Shown piece by piece: positions 17,661 to 28,916 of a stretch of DNA of 64,000 nucleotides. The notes below the pieces were generated by a model. The model saw only the letters and a program-made list of their open reading frames with translations, was not told the DNA's origin and did no database searches. Source of the DNA: Paramagnetospirillum marisnigri (GTDB lineage Bacteria > Pseudomonadota > Alphaproteobacteria > Rhodospirillales > Magnetospirillaceae). The stretch covers positions 124,001 to 188,000 of the forward strand of contig NZ_LWQT01000077.1 of the NCBI RefSeq assembly GCF_001650715.1, read 5' to 3'. The position numbers were made by a program, and so were the translations under genes. Each line of letters starts with the position of its first letter. Positions within the stretch are counted from its first letter, which is position 1.

Positions 17661-17744
17661 TACGGCCTCCTGATCGATAGGTATTGCGTAAGAATATAGC
17701 ATGAGCTCGGCGCGATGGTCTGCATCCGATCAGAGGACACGCCT

Positions 17745-20480
17745 ATGGATGCCCTTGCGCCCAGTGCCGCCCATGATACTGTGCCCGCTTCCTCATTCCC
17801 GCGCCCGAATGCCCGTGCCCGAATGTCCGTGACCGCCGAGCCGCCTTCCATTCCCGACGACGCCACGCCCATGATGGCCCAGTATCTGGCCATCAAGCAC
17901 GCCCATCCCGACTGCCTGCTGTTCTACCGCATGGGCGATTTCTACGAGTTGTTCTTCGACGATGCGGTCAAGGCCTCGGCGGCGCTGGACATCGCCCTGA
18001 CCAAGCGTGGCAAGCATCTGGGCGAGGACATCTCCATGTGCGGCGTGCCGGTGCGGGCCTACGAGGCCTATCTGGCCAAGCTGGTGCGCAAGGGCTTCAA
18101 GGTCGCCATCGGCGAGCAGATGGAAGACCCGGCCGAGGCCAAGAAGCGCGGCTCGAAATCGGTGGTGGCCCGGGACGTGGTGCGGGTCATCACCGCCGGC
18201 ACCCTGACCGAGGATACCCTGCTCGACGCACGGTCCCATAACTACCTGGCGGCGGTGGCCGAGGCACAAGGCGCGCTGGGCCTGGCCTGGGTCGACGTCT
18301 CCACCGGCGAGTTCTGGATGCAGCCGGTGGCCGCCAAGACCCTGGGCGCCGCCCTGGCGCGGCTGTCTCCCGGTGAGTTGCTGGCGGGCGACCGCCTGCT
18401 GGGCACCGAATCGCTGTTCGAGGTCTGGGCCGAGTGGAAACCGGTGCTGTCGCCGCTGCCCTCGGCCCGCTTCGATTCTGAGAATGGCCGCAGACGGCTG
18501 GAGGCGCTGTACGGCGTCGGCTCGCTGGACGGGTTCGGCGCCTTCACCCGGCCGGAACTGGCCGCCGGTGGCGCCCTGGTGGATTACATCGAACTGACCC
18601 AGAAGGGCAGGCTGCCCCGCCTGTCGTCGCCAAAGCGCCTGGCCGAGGGCGCGGTGATGGAGATCGACGCCGCCACGAGGCGCAACCTGGAACTGGCCGA
18701 GACCCTGACCGGCGAACGCCGGGGCTCGCTGCTGGCCACCATAGACCGCACCGTCACCGGGGCAGGCGCCCGACTGCTGGCCGCCCATCTGGCGGCGCCG
18801 CTGACCATCCCGGCCGAGATCGACCACCGCCTGGACATGGTGTCCTTCCTGGTGGAGCACGACGGCGTGCGCGAGACCCTGCGCGAGACCCTGAAGCGCT
18901 GCCCCGACGTGGAACGCGCCCTCTCAAGGCTGACCTTGGGCCGCGGCGGGCCGCGCGACCTCGCCAATATCCGGGACGCCCTGGCCGAGGTGCCGGGCTT
19001 GCGCAACCTGCTGGCGGAGCCCGCCCTGGACGCGCCGCCGGGCCTGGGCGACTGCGCCCGCGATCTGGGCGAGCATTCGGCCCTGACCGATCGCCTCGCC
19101 CGCGCCCTGGCCCCCGACCTGCCGCTGCTGGCCAGGGACGGCGGCTTCATCGCCGAGGGCTATCACGCCGGTCTGGACGAGACCCGGAGCCTGCGCTCGG
19201 AGACCAAGGGCGTGCTGGCCCGGCTGCAACTGCGCTACGCCGAGGAAACCGGCGTCACCAACCTGAAGATCGCCCATAACAACATCATCGGCTATCACAT
19301 CGAGGTGCCGAGCAAGCAGGCCGACAAGCTGGGTGACGGCTTCATCCACCGCCAGACCATGGCGACATCCGCCCGCTACACCACCCCGGAGCTGATCGAG
19401 CTGGCCGGGCGCATCACCGGCGCCGCCGATCGCGCCCTGGCCCTGGAAGCCGAGCTGTTCAAGGATCTGGTGGAGGAGGTGGTGGCCCGCGCCCCCGAGA
19501 TCGCCCGGACGGCCGAGGCGCTGGCCCGGCTCGATCTGGCGGCGTCGCTGGCCCATCTGGCGGAGGAGAAGCGCTGGACCCGGCCCCAGGTGGACGAGAC
19601 CGACGCCTTCGACATCCGGGGCGGCCGCCATCCGGTGGTGGAAGCGGCGCTGGAGGCGGCTCGTTCCGGCCCCTTCGTCGCCAATGACTGCGACCTGTCG
19701 GATGCCCAACGGCTGTGGCTGGTCACCGGCCCCAACATGGCGGGTAAGAGCACCTTCCTGCGCCAGAACGCCGTCATGGCCATCCTGGCCCAGATGGGCT
19801 CCTACGTCCCCGCCGAGTCGGCGCGCATCGGCGTGGTCGACCGGCTGTTCTCCCGGGTCGGCGCCGCCGACGATCTGGCGCGCGGGCGGTCCACCTTCAT
19901 GGTGGAGATGGTAGAGACCGCCGCCATCCTCAACCAGTCCGGCCCGCGCGCCCTGGTGATCCTGGACGAGATCGGGCGCGGCACCGCCACCTTCGACGGC
20001 TTGTCCATCGCCTGGGCGGTGGTGGAGCACCTGCACGAGGTCAATCGCTGCCGCGCCCTGTTCGCCACCCATTACCACGAACTGACCCGCCTTTCGGCCA
20101 AGCTGCCCTCGCTGTCCTGCCACATGATGAAGGTGAAGGAATGGCAGGGCGACGTGGTCTTCCTGCACGAGGTGGGATCGGGCGCCGCCGACCGCTCCTA
20201 CGGCATCCATGTCGCCCGCCTCGCCGGTCTGCCGCCCGCCGTGGTCGGCCGCGCCGAGGAGGTGCTGGCCATCCTGGAAAAGTCGGATCAGGCCTCGGGC
20301 ATGGCGCGGCTCGCCGACGATCTGCCGTTGTTCGCCGCCATGGCGCCCCGGCCCAAGCCCGCCCCGGCCAGCGCGCCCAAGCCCTCGGCGGTGGAGGACG
20401 CTCTGAAAGGCGTCAATCCCGACGACCTCACCGCCCGCCAGGCGCTGGACCTGATCTACGAGCTGAAGCGGCTGGTTTGA
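17745..20480 (+). CDS. mutS: DNA mismatch repair protein MutS
   Basis: 911 residues. The mismatch-contact motif [15 protein letters not shown] lies near the N terminus (Phe-x-Glu within DFYELF), and the ATPase has [14 protein letters not shown] (Walker A), [21 protein letters not shown] (Walker B) and ATHYHELT. MutS recognises mismatches and recruits MutL. I choose the ATG at 17745 because AGAGGA lies about 8 nt upstream; ATGs at 17715 and 17823 lack ribosome sites, though the poorly conserved first 40 residues leave 17823 possible. Its 3' end overlaps convergent cobQ by 25 bp. Confidence 0.95.
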   Translation: MDALAPSAAHDTVPASSFPRPNARARMSVTAEPPSIPDDATPMMAQYLAIKHAHPDCLLFYRMGDFYELFFDDAVKASAALDIALTKRGKHLGEDISMCGVPVRAYEAYLAKLVRKGFKVAIGEQMEDPAEAKKRGSKSVVARDVVRVITAGTLTEDTLLDARSHNYLAAVAEAQGALGLAWVDVSTGEFWMQPVAAKTLGAALARLSPGELLAGDRLLGTESLFEVWAEWKPVLSPLPSARFDSENGRRRLEALYGVGSLDGFGAFTRPELAAGGALVDYIELTQKGRLPRLSSPKRLAEGAVMEIDAATRRNLELAETLTGERRGSLLATIDRTVTGAGARLLAAHLAAPLTIPAEIDHRLDMVSFLVEHDGVRETLRETLKRCPDVERALSRLTLGRGGPRDLANIRDALAEVPGLRNLLAEPALDAPPGLGDCARDLGEHSALTDRLARALAPDLPLLARDGGFIAEGYHAGLDETRSLRSETKGVLARLQLRYAEETGVTNLKIAHNNIIGYHIEVPSKQADKLGDGFIHRQTMATSARYTTPELIELAGRITGAADRALALEAELFKDLVEEVVARAPEIARTAEALARLDLAASLAHLAEEKRWTRPQVDETDAFDIRGGRHPVVEAALEAARSGPFVANDCDLSDAQRLWLVTGPNMAGKSTFLRQNAVMAILAQMGSYVPAESARIGVVDRLFSRVGAADDLARGRSTFMVEMVETAAILNQSGPRALVILDEIGRGTATFDGLSIAWAVVEHLHEVNRCRALFATHYHELTRLSAKLPSLSCHMMKVKEWQGDVVFLHEVGSGAADRSYGIHVARLAGLPPAVVGRAEEVLAILEKSDQASGMARLADDLPLFAAMAPRPKPAPASAPKPSAVEDALKGVNPDDLTARQALDLIYELKRLV

Positions 20481-21943
20481 CGGATCGCCACCCGCCACAG
20501 CCGCTCCACGTCCAGATGAGCCGACAGATGGTCGGCGAGGCGGTCCAACACCGACTCCACCTGGGCCTCGTAGGCGATACCCGCCCCACGCCCGGCCCGC
20601 AGGCTCTCCAGCAACCCGGCGCGGAAGGGATCGGAGGCGAACAGCCCGTGCAGGTAGCAGCCCATCACCCGCCCATCGGCGGACACGGCGCCGTCGGGCT
20701 GGCCGTCCAGACTCAGGAAGGGCCGCGCCGTGTCGGGGCCGGTGGTGCGGCCCATATGCATCTCATAGCCCGCCACCGGCAAACCGCCCGCGTCGGTGCC
20801 GCTGATCTCGGTCAGCACCTTGTCGCCCGCCATCACCGTCTCGATGTCGAGCAGCCCCAGGCCGGGGGCGACGCCGCCCGCCGGTCCCTCCACCCCCAAC
20901 GGGTCGGAGACACTCTTGCCCAGCATCTGGTATCCGGCGCAGATGCCCAGCACCCGGCCGCCCCGGCGCCAGTGGGCCAGGATGTCGATGTCCCAGCCCT
21001 GGGCGCGCAGAAAGGCCAGATCGGCGATGGTGGATTTCGAACCGGGCAGGATGATCAGATCGGCATCGCCGGGCAGCGGGCGTCCCGGCGCCACCATCTC
21101 TAACCGCACATCACTTTCCGCCGCCAGCGGGTCGAAATCGTCGAAATTGGCGATACGCGACAGCCGCGGCACCGCGATCTTGACGCCCTCGCCCGCACTG
21201 GCCCGGCCCTTAAGCGAGGCGGCATCCTCGGCGGGCAGCAGCGCGGCATCGGCGAACCAGGGCACGATACCCAGGCAGTCGAGCCCGGTATGGGCCTTGA
21301 TGATCTCCAGGGCCGGAGTGAACAGGGCGGGGTCGCCGCGAAAGCGGTTGATGACATAACCGGCCAGACGCGCCCGCTCGGCCTCGGGCAGCAGGGCGTG
21401 CGTCCCGACGACGGAGGCGATGACGCCGCCCCGGTCGATATCGGCCACCAGCACCACCGGCAGGTCGGCGGCCTCGGCGAAGCCCATATTGGCGATGTCG
21501 GCGGCGCGCAGATTGACCTCGGCAGCGCTGCCCGCCCCTTCCACCACCATCAGGTCGGCCCCGGCGGCGAGGCGGCGATAGCTCTCCAGCACCCGGGGCA
21601 GCAAGGTTGGCTTCAGAGCGTGGTAATCCCGCGCCGTGGCATTGGCCAGCACCTTGCCCTGCACCACCACCTGGGCGCCGGTCTCGCTTTGCGGCTTGAG
21701 CAGCACCGGATTCATGTCGGAGCAGGCCGCCACGCCGCAGGCGCGCGCCTGCAGCGCCTGGGCTCGACCGATCTCGCCGCCGTCCGTGGTCACGGCGGCG
21801 TTGTTGGACATGTTCTGCGGCTTGAACGGCCGCACCGCGAGGCCGCGGCGGGCGAACAGGCGGCACAGCCCGGCGGCCAGCAACGACTTGCCGACATCGG
21901 AGCCGGTGCCTTGCAGCATCACGGCGGGAGTGGGATCAGTCAT
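20456..21943 (-). CDS. cobQ: Cobyric acid synthase
   Basis: 495 residues. The N-terminal ATPase domain has [20 protein letters not shown] and [13 protein letters not shown]; the C-terminal glutamine amidotransferase has [11 protein letters not shown] with the nucleophilic Cys, and a late GCYLHGLF carrying the catalytic His. It amidates the b, d, e and g side chains of adenosylcobyrinic acid diamide in B12 synthesis. No other cobalamin gene is near. It begins 13 bp after tldE on the same strand and runs convergently into mutS. Confidence 0.95.
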   Translation of the reverse strand: MTDPTPAVMLQGTGSDVGKSLLAAGLCRLFARRGLAVRPFKPQNMSNNAAVTTDGGEIGRAQALQARACGVAACSDMNPVLLKPQSETGAQVVVQGKVLANATARDYHALKPTLLPRVLESYRRLAAGADLMVVEGAGSAAEVNLRAADIANMGFAEAADLPVVLVADIDRGGVIASVVGTHALLPEAERARLAGYVINRFRGDPALFTPALEIIKAHTGLDCLGIVPWFADAALLPAEDAASLKGRASAGEGVKIAVPRLSRIANFDDFDPLAAESDVRLEMVAPGRPLPGDADLIILPGSKSTIADLAFLRAQGWDIDILAHWRRGGRVLGICAGYQMLGKSVSDPLGVEGPAGGVAPGLGLLDIETVMAGDKVLTEISGTDAGGLPVAGYEMHMGRTTGPDTARPFLSLDGQPDGAVSADGRVMGCYLHGLFASDPFRAGLLESLRAGRGAGIAYEAQVESVLDRLADHLSAHLDVERLWRVAIRQTSRFSS

Positions 21944-21956
21944 CGACGAGAAACGA

Positions 21957-23309
21957 TCACCGCCCCGCCACGGTCAGGCCGTCGATGCGCACGGTGGGGC
22001 TGTCGAGGCCGTGGCGCAGTTCCAGGTCGCTGGCCGGGGTCAGGTTGAGGAACATGTCCTTGAGATTGCCCGCCACCGTCACCTCGGACACCGGGAAGGC
22101 GATCTCTCCCCCCGATATCCAGAATCCAGCGGCGCCCCGGGAATAGTCGCCGGTGACGCCGTTGACGCCCTGGCCGAACAGGTCGGTGATGTAGAAGCCG
22201 TCGGGGATGTCGTGGATCATCTCGGCCGGGGTGACCACGCCCGCCTCCAGATAGAAATTGCTGGCCGAGGGCGAGGGCGGCGAGCCGGTGCTGCGGCTGG
22301 CATGGCCGGTGGAGGCCAGGCCCAGTTGGCGGGCCGAGCGCAGATCCATCAGCCAGGTGGTCAGCACCCCGTCCTCGATGATGGCGCGGCGCATGGTGGC
22401 GAGGCCCTCGCCGTCGCAGGGGCGCGAGCGCAGGCCGCGCGGCCGGTGGGGATCGTCCACCACCCGCACCCCCTTGGCGAAGACCGGCTGGCCCAGGCGG
22501 TCCTTGAGGAAGCTGGTGCCGCGCGCGATGGCGGCGCCGTTGATAGCCCCGGCCAGGCTGGACAGCAGGCCGCGCGCCACCCGGGGATCGAGTACCACCG
22601 GCACCGAGCGCGTCGCCACCTTGCGCCCGCCCAGCCGGTGGACGGCGCGGCGCCCCGCCTCGTGCCCCACATCCTCCGGGGGACGCAGATCGGACAGATA
22701 GACGGCGCTGGTATAGTCGTGATCGCGTTCCATGCCCTGATTGCCGCCGCCCGCCAGCACCGACACCGACAGCGAGGAACTGGTGACGCCATAGCTGAAG
22801 GACTGGCCGTTGGAGCCGACGATGGCGACGCCCGAGCGGCCCCAGCCCGCTTCCGACCCATCGGAATTGGTGACGCCGGAAACGGCGCGGGCGGCGTCCT
22901 CGCCCCGCCGCACCATGTCGATCAGACAGTCGGCACTGGGTTCCGAGGGATCGCAGACATCGAGATCGGGCAGGCCGGTGGCCAGTTGCGAGGGATCGGC
23001 CAGGCCGCACCAGGGGTCCTCGGGAACGATGCGGGCCATGGCGACGCAGCGTTCCACCAACTCGTCCAGGGCCTTGGGCGAACGGTCCGACGACGAGACG
23101 AAGGCCTGGCGCTTGCCCATCAGCACCCGAAGGCCCACATCCCCGGCCTCGGCCCGTTCCAGGCGTTCCAGCTCGCCGAGCCGCATGCCCACCGACAGCG
23201 ACACCGAATCGATCAGCACCGCGTCGGCGGCCTCGGCACCGGCCTTGCGCGCCTTGGCGACCAGATCGCCCAGGAGGTCGAGCGGCGAAGGGGAAGTCGG
23301 GCCGGGCAT
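21957..23309 (-). CDS. pmbA: TldD/PmbA family protein, PmbA (TldE) type
   Basis: 450 residues. The family features are visible: [20 protein letters not shown] at the N terminus, [18 protein letters not shown], then the C-terminal b-rich domain with [19 protein letters not shown] and [20 protein letters not shown]. No HExxxH zinc motif was seen, so it is the non-catalytic PmbA/TldE partner rather than TldD. TldD/TldE degrades unfolded peptides and matures some ribosomal peptides. AGGAG precedes the ATG by 8 nt. tldD is not in the window. Confidence 0.88.
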   Translation of the reverse strand: MPGPTSPSPLDLLGDLVAKARKAGAEAADAVLIDSVSLSVGMRLGELERLERAEAGDVGLRVLMGKRQAFVSSSDRSPKALDELVERCVAMARIVPEDPWCGLADPSQLATGLPDLDVCDPSEPSADCLIDMVRRGEDAARAVSGVTNSDGSEAGWGRSGVAIVGSNGQSFSYGVTSSSLSVSVLAGGGNQGMERDHDYTSAVYLSDLRPPEDVGHEAGRRAVHRLGGRKVATRSVPVVLDPRVARGLLSSLAGAINGAAIARGTSFLKDRLGQPVFAKGVRVVDDPHRPRGLRSRPCDGEGLATMRRAIIEDGVLTTWLMDLRSARQLGLASTGHASRSTGSPPSPSASNFYLEAGVVTPAEMIHDIPDGFYITDLFGQGVNGVTGDYSRGAAGFWISGGEIAFPVSEVTVAGNLKDMFLNLTPASDLELRHGLDSPTVRIDGLTVAGR

Positions 23310-23382
23310 GGCGGAGGCTCCTTGAGCAGCCCTGAGGGGACAAGAAGGCTAGCCCGGAAGTCGGACTCAGGACAAGAGGGGA

Positions 23383-24060
23383 TCAGGGGTAGGGCGACAG
23401 ACCGATCACAACGGGGTGCAGTGCCATCAGCACCGGCACCAGCCCCAGACCGGCCAATATCCGCCACGGCCCCAACTCGGCCAGCAGCCGGGTCCAGGCC
23501 AGCGGCCCGGCCAGCCCCTCGGCCAATTCCCGCCAGCGCTCGGGCCCCAACTGGCGCTGGCGCTTGGCGTCCAGTACCCGGCCGCCCACCAGGCACAGCA
23601 GGAACAGCGGCAGGAACAGCAGCAATCCGGCGACGGTGCCGTTGGGAATCAGATGGGCGCCGCTCCACAGCCCCAGCCCCCAGATGATGGGGTGGCGGGT
23701 CAGGCGCAGGATGCCCGGCCGGCCGGGCTCGAACCGGGCGCCGCCGGGGCCGATGGAAAACGGATTGGGAGTGGTCATGCCCGCCACCCACAGCAGGCAG
23801 GCCAAGGGCATGACCAGGGACGGCGCCCAGCGCATCCAGGGCGCCTGCTCCCAGACCTGGATGATGGGGGCGGCCAGGGCGGCGGCCACCACCCAGACCA
23901 GCAGGGCGGTGGAGATGACGGAATAGACGCCGTAGAAGCCGCCCTTGCCCAGCCGGGCCAGCGACGCCTCGCGCAGGGGCCGGATATTGGTCAGGGAGTG
24001 GGCCACCAGGAACACCACCACCGCCGCCACCAGATGGCCGTATGTCCCGGTCAGAGTCAT
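23383..24060 (-). CDS. NnrU family integral membrane protein
   Basis: About 225 residues with some six transmembrane segments. The NnrU pattern is seen in LVAAVVVFLVAHSLTN near the start and RLTRHPIIWGLGLWSGAHL in the middle. NnrU-like proteins were first linked to nitric oxide and nitrite metabolism and are distantly related to isoprenylcysteine methyltransferases; the activity is not known. I use the ATG at 24060; a GTG at 24087 is also in frame but lies against the repeat at 24089-24193. Confidence 0.78.
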   Translation of the reverse strand: MTLTGTYGHLVAAVVVFLVAHSLTNIRPLREASLARLGKGGFYGVYSVISTALLVWVVAAALAAPIIQVWEQAPWMRWAPSLVMPLACLLWVAGMTTPNPFSIGPGGARFEPGRPGILRLTRHPIIWGLGLWSGAHLIPNGTVAGLLLFLPLFLLCLVGGRVLDAKRQRQLGPERWRELAEGLAGPLAWTRLLAELGPWRILAGLGLVPVLMALHPVVIGLSPYP

Positions 24061-24088
24061 GGCGAAAGCCGCGACATCTCTATCCACC

Positions 24089-24193
24089 CGTCACCCCCGC
24101 GCATGCGGGGATCCATGGGACTTCCCAACGAGGTGCTACCGATACCCATGGATCCTGCCTCCAACGTGGATTCCCGCTTGCGCGGGAATGACG
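24089..24193. repeat. Intergenic inverted-repeat element, CGTCA-ended
   Basis: About 105 bp between nnrU and folD. It begins CGTCACCCCCGCGCATGCGG and ends CGCGGGAATGACG, so the ends are inverted copies. Inside are two hairpins (CCCCGCGCATGCGGGG and TCCCGCTTGCGCGGGA) and two GGATCCATGG-like blocks facing each other. This type of short non-coding palindrome is common in proteobacterial intergenic DNA. It may act as a bidirectional terminator here. Confidence 0.7.
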
Positions 24194-24214
24194 ACAAGCA
24201 GGCGGCGATGTCCC

Positions 24215-25102
24215 TCACACCGGCGGCACCGGCAGCCGGTGCTGGCGGGCGCAGGCCACCAGGGTATTGCGCAGCAGGCAGGCGATGGTCATGGGGCCGA
24301 CCCCGCCCGGCACCGGAGTGATGGCGCCCGCCACCTTGACCGCCTCGGCGAAATTGACGTCGCCCACCAGCTTCTTGGTGCCATCGGCGGCCTCGATCCG
24401 GTTGATGCCCACATCGATGACGGTGCAGCCCGGCTTCAGCCAGTCGCCCCGGATCATCTCGGGCCGTCCCACCGCCGCCACCACGATATCGGCGCGGCGC
24501 ACCACGTCGGGCAGGTCGCGGGTGCGGGAATGGGCGACGGTGACAGTGCAGCTTTCCTTGATCAGCAGCTGCGCCATGGGCTTGCCGACGATATTGGAGC
24601 GGCCCACCACCACGGCGTCCAACCCGTCGAGCTTGCCCAGAACGTCCTTCAGCAGCATCAGCGAGCCCAGCGGCGTACAGGGCACCATGGCGTCGAGACC
24701 GGCGGACAGCCGCCCCACATTGACCGGGTGGAAACCGTCCACATCCTTGGCCGGGTCGATGGCCTCGATCACCTTCTGGCTGTCGATATGGCCGGGCAGC
24801 GGCAGTTGCACCAGGATGCCGTGGACCTCTGGATCGTCGTTCAGGCCCTCGATCAGGGTCAGGACCTCGCGTTCCGGGGTGTCGGCGGGCAGCTTGTGCT
24901 CGAACGACTTCATCCCCGTCTCGACGGTGCGCTTGTGCTTGGTGCGCACATAGACCTGGCTGGCCGGGTCCTCGCCCACCAGCACCACGGCGAGGCCGGG
25001 CACCACGTGGTGTTCGTCGCGCAGGGTCTGGACATGGGTGGCGATGGTGTCGCGCAGGCGGGCGGAAAAGGCGTTGCCGTCGATCAGGCGGGCGTCAGTC
25101 AT
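24215..25102 (-). CDS. folD: Bifunctional methylenetetrahydrofolate dehydrogenase / cyclohydrolase
   Basis: 295 residues. All FolD signatures are present: YVRTKHKR with the catalytic Lys, [34 protein letters not shown] and [19 protein letters not shown]. It interconverts methylene-, methenyl- and formyl-tetrahydrofolate, supplying one-carbon units. Its start overlaps the end of the yggU-like gene by 8 bp, so the yggT-yggU-folD run is one operon. Confidence 0.96.
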   Translation of the reverse strand: MTDARLIDGNAFSARLRDTIATHVQTLRDEHHVVPGLAVVLVGEDPASQVYVRTKHKRTVETGMKSFEHKLPADTPEREVLTLIEGLNDDPEVHGILVQLPLPGHIDSQKVIEAIDPAKDVDGFHPVNVGRLSAGLDAMVPCTPLGSLMLLKDVLGKLDGLDAVVVGRSNIVGKPMAQLLIKESCTVTVAHSRTRDLPDVVRRADIVVAAVGRPEMIRGDWLKPGCTVIDVGINRIEAADGTKKLVGDVNFAEAVKVAGAITPVPGGVGPMTIACLLRNTLVACARQHRLPVPPV

Positions 25103-25424
25103 GATTGCTCGTCATCCACTGCTCAAGGCGCAGGGCCAGGGCCGCCCCGTCGCCGGAAATGAAAATCACCTTGCGGCGGTCGGCGGCGCCCTGCACCACC
25201 GCCATGTCGGTCTTGGGGACCCGCCACTGCTTGGACAGCAGCTTGATCAGGGCCGCGTTGGCCTTGCCATCCTCGGGCACCGCCGTCACCTGGGCCTTGA
25301 CCACCTTGTTGCCGTCGGCTTCATCTGCCAGCCCCTGGATGCGATCGCGCGACGCCTTGGGCGTCAGGCGCACCATCACCCGCAGCCCACCCTCGGCGAT
25401 GGCGAAGGGCGAGGCCGTCACCAT
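25095..25424 (-). CDS. yggU: DUF167 / YggU family protein
   Basis: 109 residues. The core [18 protein letters not shown], then [19 protein letters not shown] and [12 protein letters not shown], is the DUF167 signature. These small proteins have a solved fold but no agreed function. I place the start at the ATG at 25424, 2 bp after the yggT stop. An in-frame start 60 bp earlier would lie inside yggT. Confidence 0.88.
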   Translation of the reverse strand: MVTASPFAIAEGGLRVMVRLTPKASRDRIQGLADEADGNKVVKAQVTAVPEDGKANAALIKLLSKQWRVPKTDMAVVQGAADRRKVIFISGDGAALALRLEQWMTSNHD

Positions 25425-25426
25425 GG

Positions 25427-25723
25427 TCAAATGGCGTATTTGAATTTGGTCAGGACGCTGATGGCGAAATAGATGATCAGCCACAGCGCGATGGGCGACA
25501 GGTCAACCGCGCCGAAATCGGGCAGCACCCGCCGGATGGGGCGCAGCGCCGGTTCGGTCAGGCGGTAGATCACGTCCATGATGGTCCGCACGGTGGCGTT
25601 GTAGGTGTTGATGACCCCGAAGGTCACCAGCCAGCTCATGATCACCGAGGCCAGGATGACGTACCAGTAAATCTCCAACGCCAGCAGCACGACGTCGATC
25701 AGCGAGGACAGGATTGCGTGCAT
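25427..25723 (-). CDS. yggT: YggT family membrane protein
   Basis: 98 residues with two hydrophobic stretches separated by the family loop (YRLTEPALRPIRRVLPDFG) and an early SWLVTFGVINTYN. YggT proteins sit in the inner membrane, often next to yggU; roles in cell division and osmotic tolerance are suggested in other bacteria. It is the first gene of the yggT-yggU-folD operon. Confidence 0.9.
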   Translation of the reverse strand: MHAILSSLIDVVLLALEIYWYVILASVIMSWLVTFGVINTYNATVRTIMDVIYRLTEPALRPIRRVLPDFGAVDLSPIALWLIIYFAISVLTKFKYAI

Positions 25724-25784
25724 CGTCGGACCTTATGGGTTGTTCAAGCGGGCGCCCCAAACCTAGCGGCAGAGGCGTCGCGCT

Positions 25785-26168
25785 TCAAGGGTCACGCACG
25801 CGGCTGGGCTTGGTCAGGATGAAGACGGCGCCCGCCGTGCAACTGGTGGCCATCACCGCCAGCAGCGGCCATGCGGTCTCGGTGAAGCCGATGACATAGA
25901 CCATGCTGGCCGCCATGGAGCCCAGCGCCGCCAGCTTGGCGTAAAGCGGGATCACCCGGTGCCGTTCCCACTGGCGCAGCGGCGGACCGAACAGTCGATG
26001 ATGGAACAGCCAGGCGTGGAAGCGCTCGGAGCTCTTGGCGAAGCACCACAGCGCCACCAGCATGAAGGGCGTGGTGGGCATCACCGGCAGGAAGACGCCG
26101 ACCATGCCCAGGCCGAAGAACACCCAGCCCAGCCCCAGCAGCGCGAGACGGGCCGGGCCGGTCAGCAT
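25785..26168 (-). CDS. DUF454 (YbaN) family inner membrane protein
   Basis: 127 residues. The N-terminal WVFFGLGMVGVFLPVMPTTP followed by LVALWCFAKSSERFHAWL is the DUF454/YbaN signature; two more hydrophobic segments follow. The function is unknown. It starts 4 bp after the DUF4167 gene stop and is probably its operon partner. Confidence 0.88.
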   Translation of the reverse strand: MLTGPARLALLGLGWVFFGLGMVGVFLPVMPTTPFMLVALWCFAKSSERFHAWLFHHRLFGPPLRQWERHRVIPLYAKLAALGSMAASMVYVIGFTETAWPLLAVMATSCTAGAVFILTKPSRVRDP

Positions 26169-26172
26169 GGGC

Positions 26173-26688
26173 TCAGGCGTCCTGCGGTTCGATCACCGGC
26201 TGCGGTCCCTCGCCGGGCATCTCGGACGCCGCCCGGGGCTGTTCCGATTGATCCGACTGCTCCGACTGGTCCTGATCCTGGTCCTGGTGCTCGCCGCCAC
26301 CGCTGTTGCCGTCCTCGCCGTCCATGGACATGCCCTGTTCGTCGGCGGGAGTCGGCAGTTGCTGGCGCGGGCGGCCGTTGTTCTGGTTCTGGGCGTTGAT
26401 CACCCGGAAATAGTGCTCGGCGTGCTGATAGTAGTTCTCGGCCGCCACCCGGTCGCCCTGGGACGAGGCGTCGCGGGCCAGGGACAGGTACTTTTCCAGC
26501 ACCTGATGGGCATTGCCGCGAATGCGCCCTTCCGGGCCATTGCTATCGAACACCTGATTGGGGCGCGGAATTCCGCCACCACCACCACCGCCGCCACCGC
26601 CGTGCTTCTTGCCACCACCACCACCACCATTGGGACCACGACCGCGGGAGCGCTGCTTCGGATTCACGGGACCTGCCTTCATGTGCAT
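26173..26688 (-). CDS. DUF4167 domain protein with poly-glycine N terminus
   Basis: 171 residues. The start is a basic RNA-binding-like stretch (KQRSRGRG) with two runs of five or more glycines, then the DUF4167 core (VFDSNGPEGRIRGNAHQVLE, EKYLSLARDASSQGDRVAAE, NYYQHAEHYFRV). The tail is acidic and Gln/Asp/Ser rich (QDQDQDQSEQSDQ) and probably disordered. DUF4167 proteins are found in alphaproteobacteria beside prmC and prfA, as here; an RNA-related role is plausible but unproven. A second Met two codons in (26682) could be the start. The 178 bp upstream (26689-26866) hold no gene I can support. Confidence 0.85.
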   Translation of the reverse strand: MHMKAGPVNPKQRSRGRGPNGGGGGGKKHGGGGGGGGGGIPRPNQVFDSNGPEGRIRGNAHQVLEKYLSLARDASSQGDRVAAENYYQHAEHYFRVINAQNQNNGRPRQQLPTPADEQGMSMDGEDGNSGGGEHQDQDQDQSEQSDQSEQPRAASEMPGEGPQPVIEPQDA

Positions 26689-26866
26689 GGTTGAAATATC
26701 CTGTTCGCCGACACCATCGTGCGGCCTATCCGCTGCCAGACTGACGGGCGGCGATGGGGGATGTCACGGCCCATGATCGCGAGGCGGAGCCAATGGCTCG
26801 ACGCGAATCCCCGGCTCAAATGGCGCGTGTGGCCTGCACCCTAGTCGGGCGAGCGCCTCTTTCCAA

Positions 26867-27724
26867 CTACTTTTTTCGCGAACCGGCCAAGACGCAGCGT
26901 TCCACCCCCGCCAGATCGCGGTGGACACCCTGATTCACCAGCCCTGCCCCGGACAGGATGGCGGCCACATCCGCCGCCTGTCCCATGCCCACTTCCAGGG
27001 CGGCAACCCCATCCGCCGCCAGCAGCCGAGAGATGTGCGGCGCCAGGGCACGGTAGCAGTCCAGCCCATCGGGGCCGCCCGCCAGGGCCAGACGCGGCTC
27101 GAACCGGGCGACCTCGGGTTCCAGTCCGTCGATCTCGTCCTCGGGGATATAGGGCGGATTGGACACCACCACGTCGAAGCTGCCGTCCAGTCCTTCCCCC
27201 CAATCGCCTTGGCGGAACTCCGCCCGTTCGGCGAGACCGGCGGCATGGGCATTGGCCTGCGCCACCGCCAGCGCCGCCGGACTGCGGTCGATGCCCAGGC
27301 CGGTGGCGAAGCGCAATTCCGACAGCAGTGCCAGCAGGATGCAGCCCGATCCAGTGCCGAAATCCACGATCCGCAGCGGCCGGGCGCGGTCGGGGACCAT
27401 GGCCAGCACCGCCTCCACCAGGGTCTCGGTATCGGGGCGCGGGTCCAGCACGGCGGCGCTGACCGTCAGGTCCAGGGTCCAGAAGCCGCGCCGCCCCAGC
27501 AGATGCGACACCGGTTCGCGGGCTTCGCGCCGGGCCATCAGGCCTTCGAAGCGCTCGATCTCGCCGACGGTCAGTTCCAGATGCGGCTTGGAGAACAGCG
27601 CCTGTGGCGACAGCCCCACCACCTCGGCCAGCAGCAGCCGGGCGTCGAGCCGGGCGGTGTCGATGCCCACCGCCGCCAGCCGCTCGGCCGCCCGGTGCAG
27701 GGCCGATCCAACTGTTAACGTCAT
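26867..27724 (-). CDS. prmC: Release factor glutamine N5-methyltransferase
   Basis: 285 residues. An N-terminal helical domain is followed by a Rossmann methyltransferase fold ([15 protein letters not shown]) and the catalytic [13 protein letters not shown]. PrmC methylates the Gln of the GGQ motif in release factors RF1 and RF2. Its ATG overlaps the prfA stop (ATGA), placing it next to its substrate gene. Confidence 0.95.
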   Translation of the reverse strand: MTLTVGSALHRAAERLAAVGIDTARLDARLLLAEVVGLSPQALFSKPHLELTVGEIERFEGLMARREAREPVSHLLGRRGFWTLDLTVSAAVLDPRPDTETLVEAVLAMVPDRARPLRIVDFGTGSGCILLALLSELRFATGLGIDRSPAALAVAQANAHAAGLAERAEFRQGDWGEGLDGSFDVVVSNPPYIPEDEIDGLEPEVARFEPRLALAGGPDGLDCYRALAPHISRLLAADGVAALEVGMGQAADVAAILSGAGLVNQGVHRDLAGVERCVLAGSRKK

Positions 27725-28785
27725 TCCATTTCCGCCAGCCGCTCGGCCTGATGGGCAGCGATCAGCGCCTCGATCACCTCGTCCAGGGCATCGCCGGTCA
27801 TCACCGCGTCGATCTTGTACAGCGTCAGATTGATGCGGTGGTCGGTGACGCGGCCCTGGGGGAAGTTATAGGTGCGGATGCGTTCGGAGCGGTCGCCGGA
27901 GCCGACCTGGCTCTTGCGGTTGGCGGCGCGCTCGGCGTCCTTGGCCGAGCGTTCCCGCTCGTAGAGCCGGGCGCGCAGCAGCTTCATGGCGGTGGCCTTG
28001 TTCTTGTGCTGGCTTTTTTCCTGCTGGCAGGCCACGGCGAGGCCGGTGGGAATATGAGTGACCCGCACCGCCGAATCGGTGGTGTTGACGCTCTGGCCAC
28101 CCGAACCCTGCGAGCGGTAGACATCGACCCGCAGATCCTTCTCGTCGATCTGGATGTCCACCTCCTCGGCCTCGGGCATGATGGCCACGGTGGCGGCCGA
28201 GGTATGGATGCGGCCCTGGCTTTCGGTGGCGGGCACCCGCTGCACCCGGTGGACGCCGGATTCGAATTTCAGGCGGGCGAAGACGTTGCGCCCCGTGATG
28301 GTGGCGCTGGCCTCCTTGACGCCGCCGATGCCGGTGTCGTTGACGTCCATCACCTCGAACCGCCAGCCATGCAGCCCGGCATAGCGCTCATACATGCGGA
28401 ACAGCTCGGCGGCGAACAGGGCGGCCTCGTCGCCGCCGGTCCCGGCGCGCACTTCCAGGATGGCGTTCTTCTCGTCGGCTTCGTCCTTGGGCAGCAGCAT
28501 CAACTGGACCTGGCGTTCCAGCAGCGGCAACTGTTCCTTCAGGGCGTAGAATTCCTCTTCCGCCAGATCCTTCATGTCGGGATCGGCCATCATCTCAGCG
28601 GCCTGGCCCATGTCTTCCCGGGCCTTGCGGAAGGCCTGGACGGCGGCCACCACCGGGTCCAGTTCGGCCAGTTCCTTGGACAGGCGCTGGAAGGTCTGGG
28701 AGTCGATGCCGTCCCCCGAGGCCAGTTGCGCTCCGATCTCGTCGTGGCGATAGAGCACCTTGTCGAATTGGGCGTCGAGATTCAT
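27721..28785 (-). CDS. prfA: Peptide chain release factor 1
   Basis: 354 residues. It has [15 protein letters not shown], the GGQ peptidyl-tRNA hydrolysis loop, and [19 protein letters not shown], in which PAT is the stop-codon reading tripeptide of RF1 (RF2 would have SPF). It terminates translation at UAA and UAG. It precedes prmC with a 4-bp overlap, and a repeat element separates it from hemA upstream. Confidence 0.96.
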   Translation of the reverse strand: MNLDAQFDKVLYRHDEIGAQLASGDGIDSQTFQRLSKELAELDPVVAAVQAFRKAREDMGQAAEMMADPDMKDLAEEEFYALKEQLPLLERQVQLMLLPKDEADEKNAILEVRAGTGGDEAALFAAELFRMYERYAGLHGWRFEVMDVNDTGIGGVKEASATITGRNVFARLKFESGVHRVQRVPATESQGRIHTSAATVAIMPEAEEVDIQIDEKDLRVDVYRSQGSGGQSVNTTDSAVRVTHIPTGLAVACQQEKSQHKNKATAMKLLRARLYERERSAKDAERAANRKSQVGSGDRSERIRTYNFPQGRVTDHRINLTLYKIDAVMTGDALDEVIEALIAAHQAERLAEME

Positions 28786-28801
28786 AAATCCGCCTTTACA
28801 G

Positions 28802-28906
28802 TGTCATCCCGACAATCATCGGGAGGAGGGATCTCGTCCTGATCCGTCGTTCCATTACCAATGCCTTGGCACCAAGCGGAGATTCCTCGCTCTGCTCGGA
28901 ATGACA
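28802..28906 (+). repeat. Dispersed near-palindromic repeat, TGTCATCCCGA family, copy 1
   Basis: Fills the prfA-hemA gap. Starts TGTCATCCCGA and ends TCGGAATGACA as imperfect inverted ends; inside, GGAGGGATCTC faces GGAGATTCCTCGC. It shares its interior (GTCCTGATC and ACCAAGCGGAGAT) with copy 3 at 55164, in the same orientation. Confidence 0.85.
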
Positions 28907-28916
28907 AGGAAAAACT

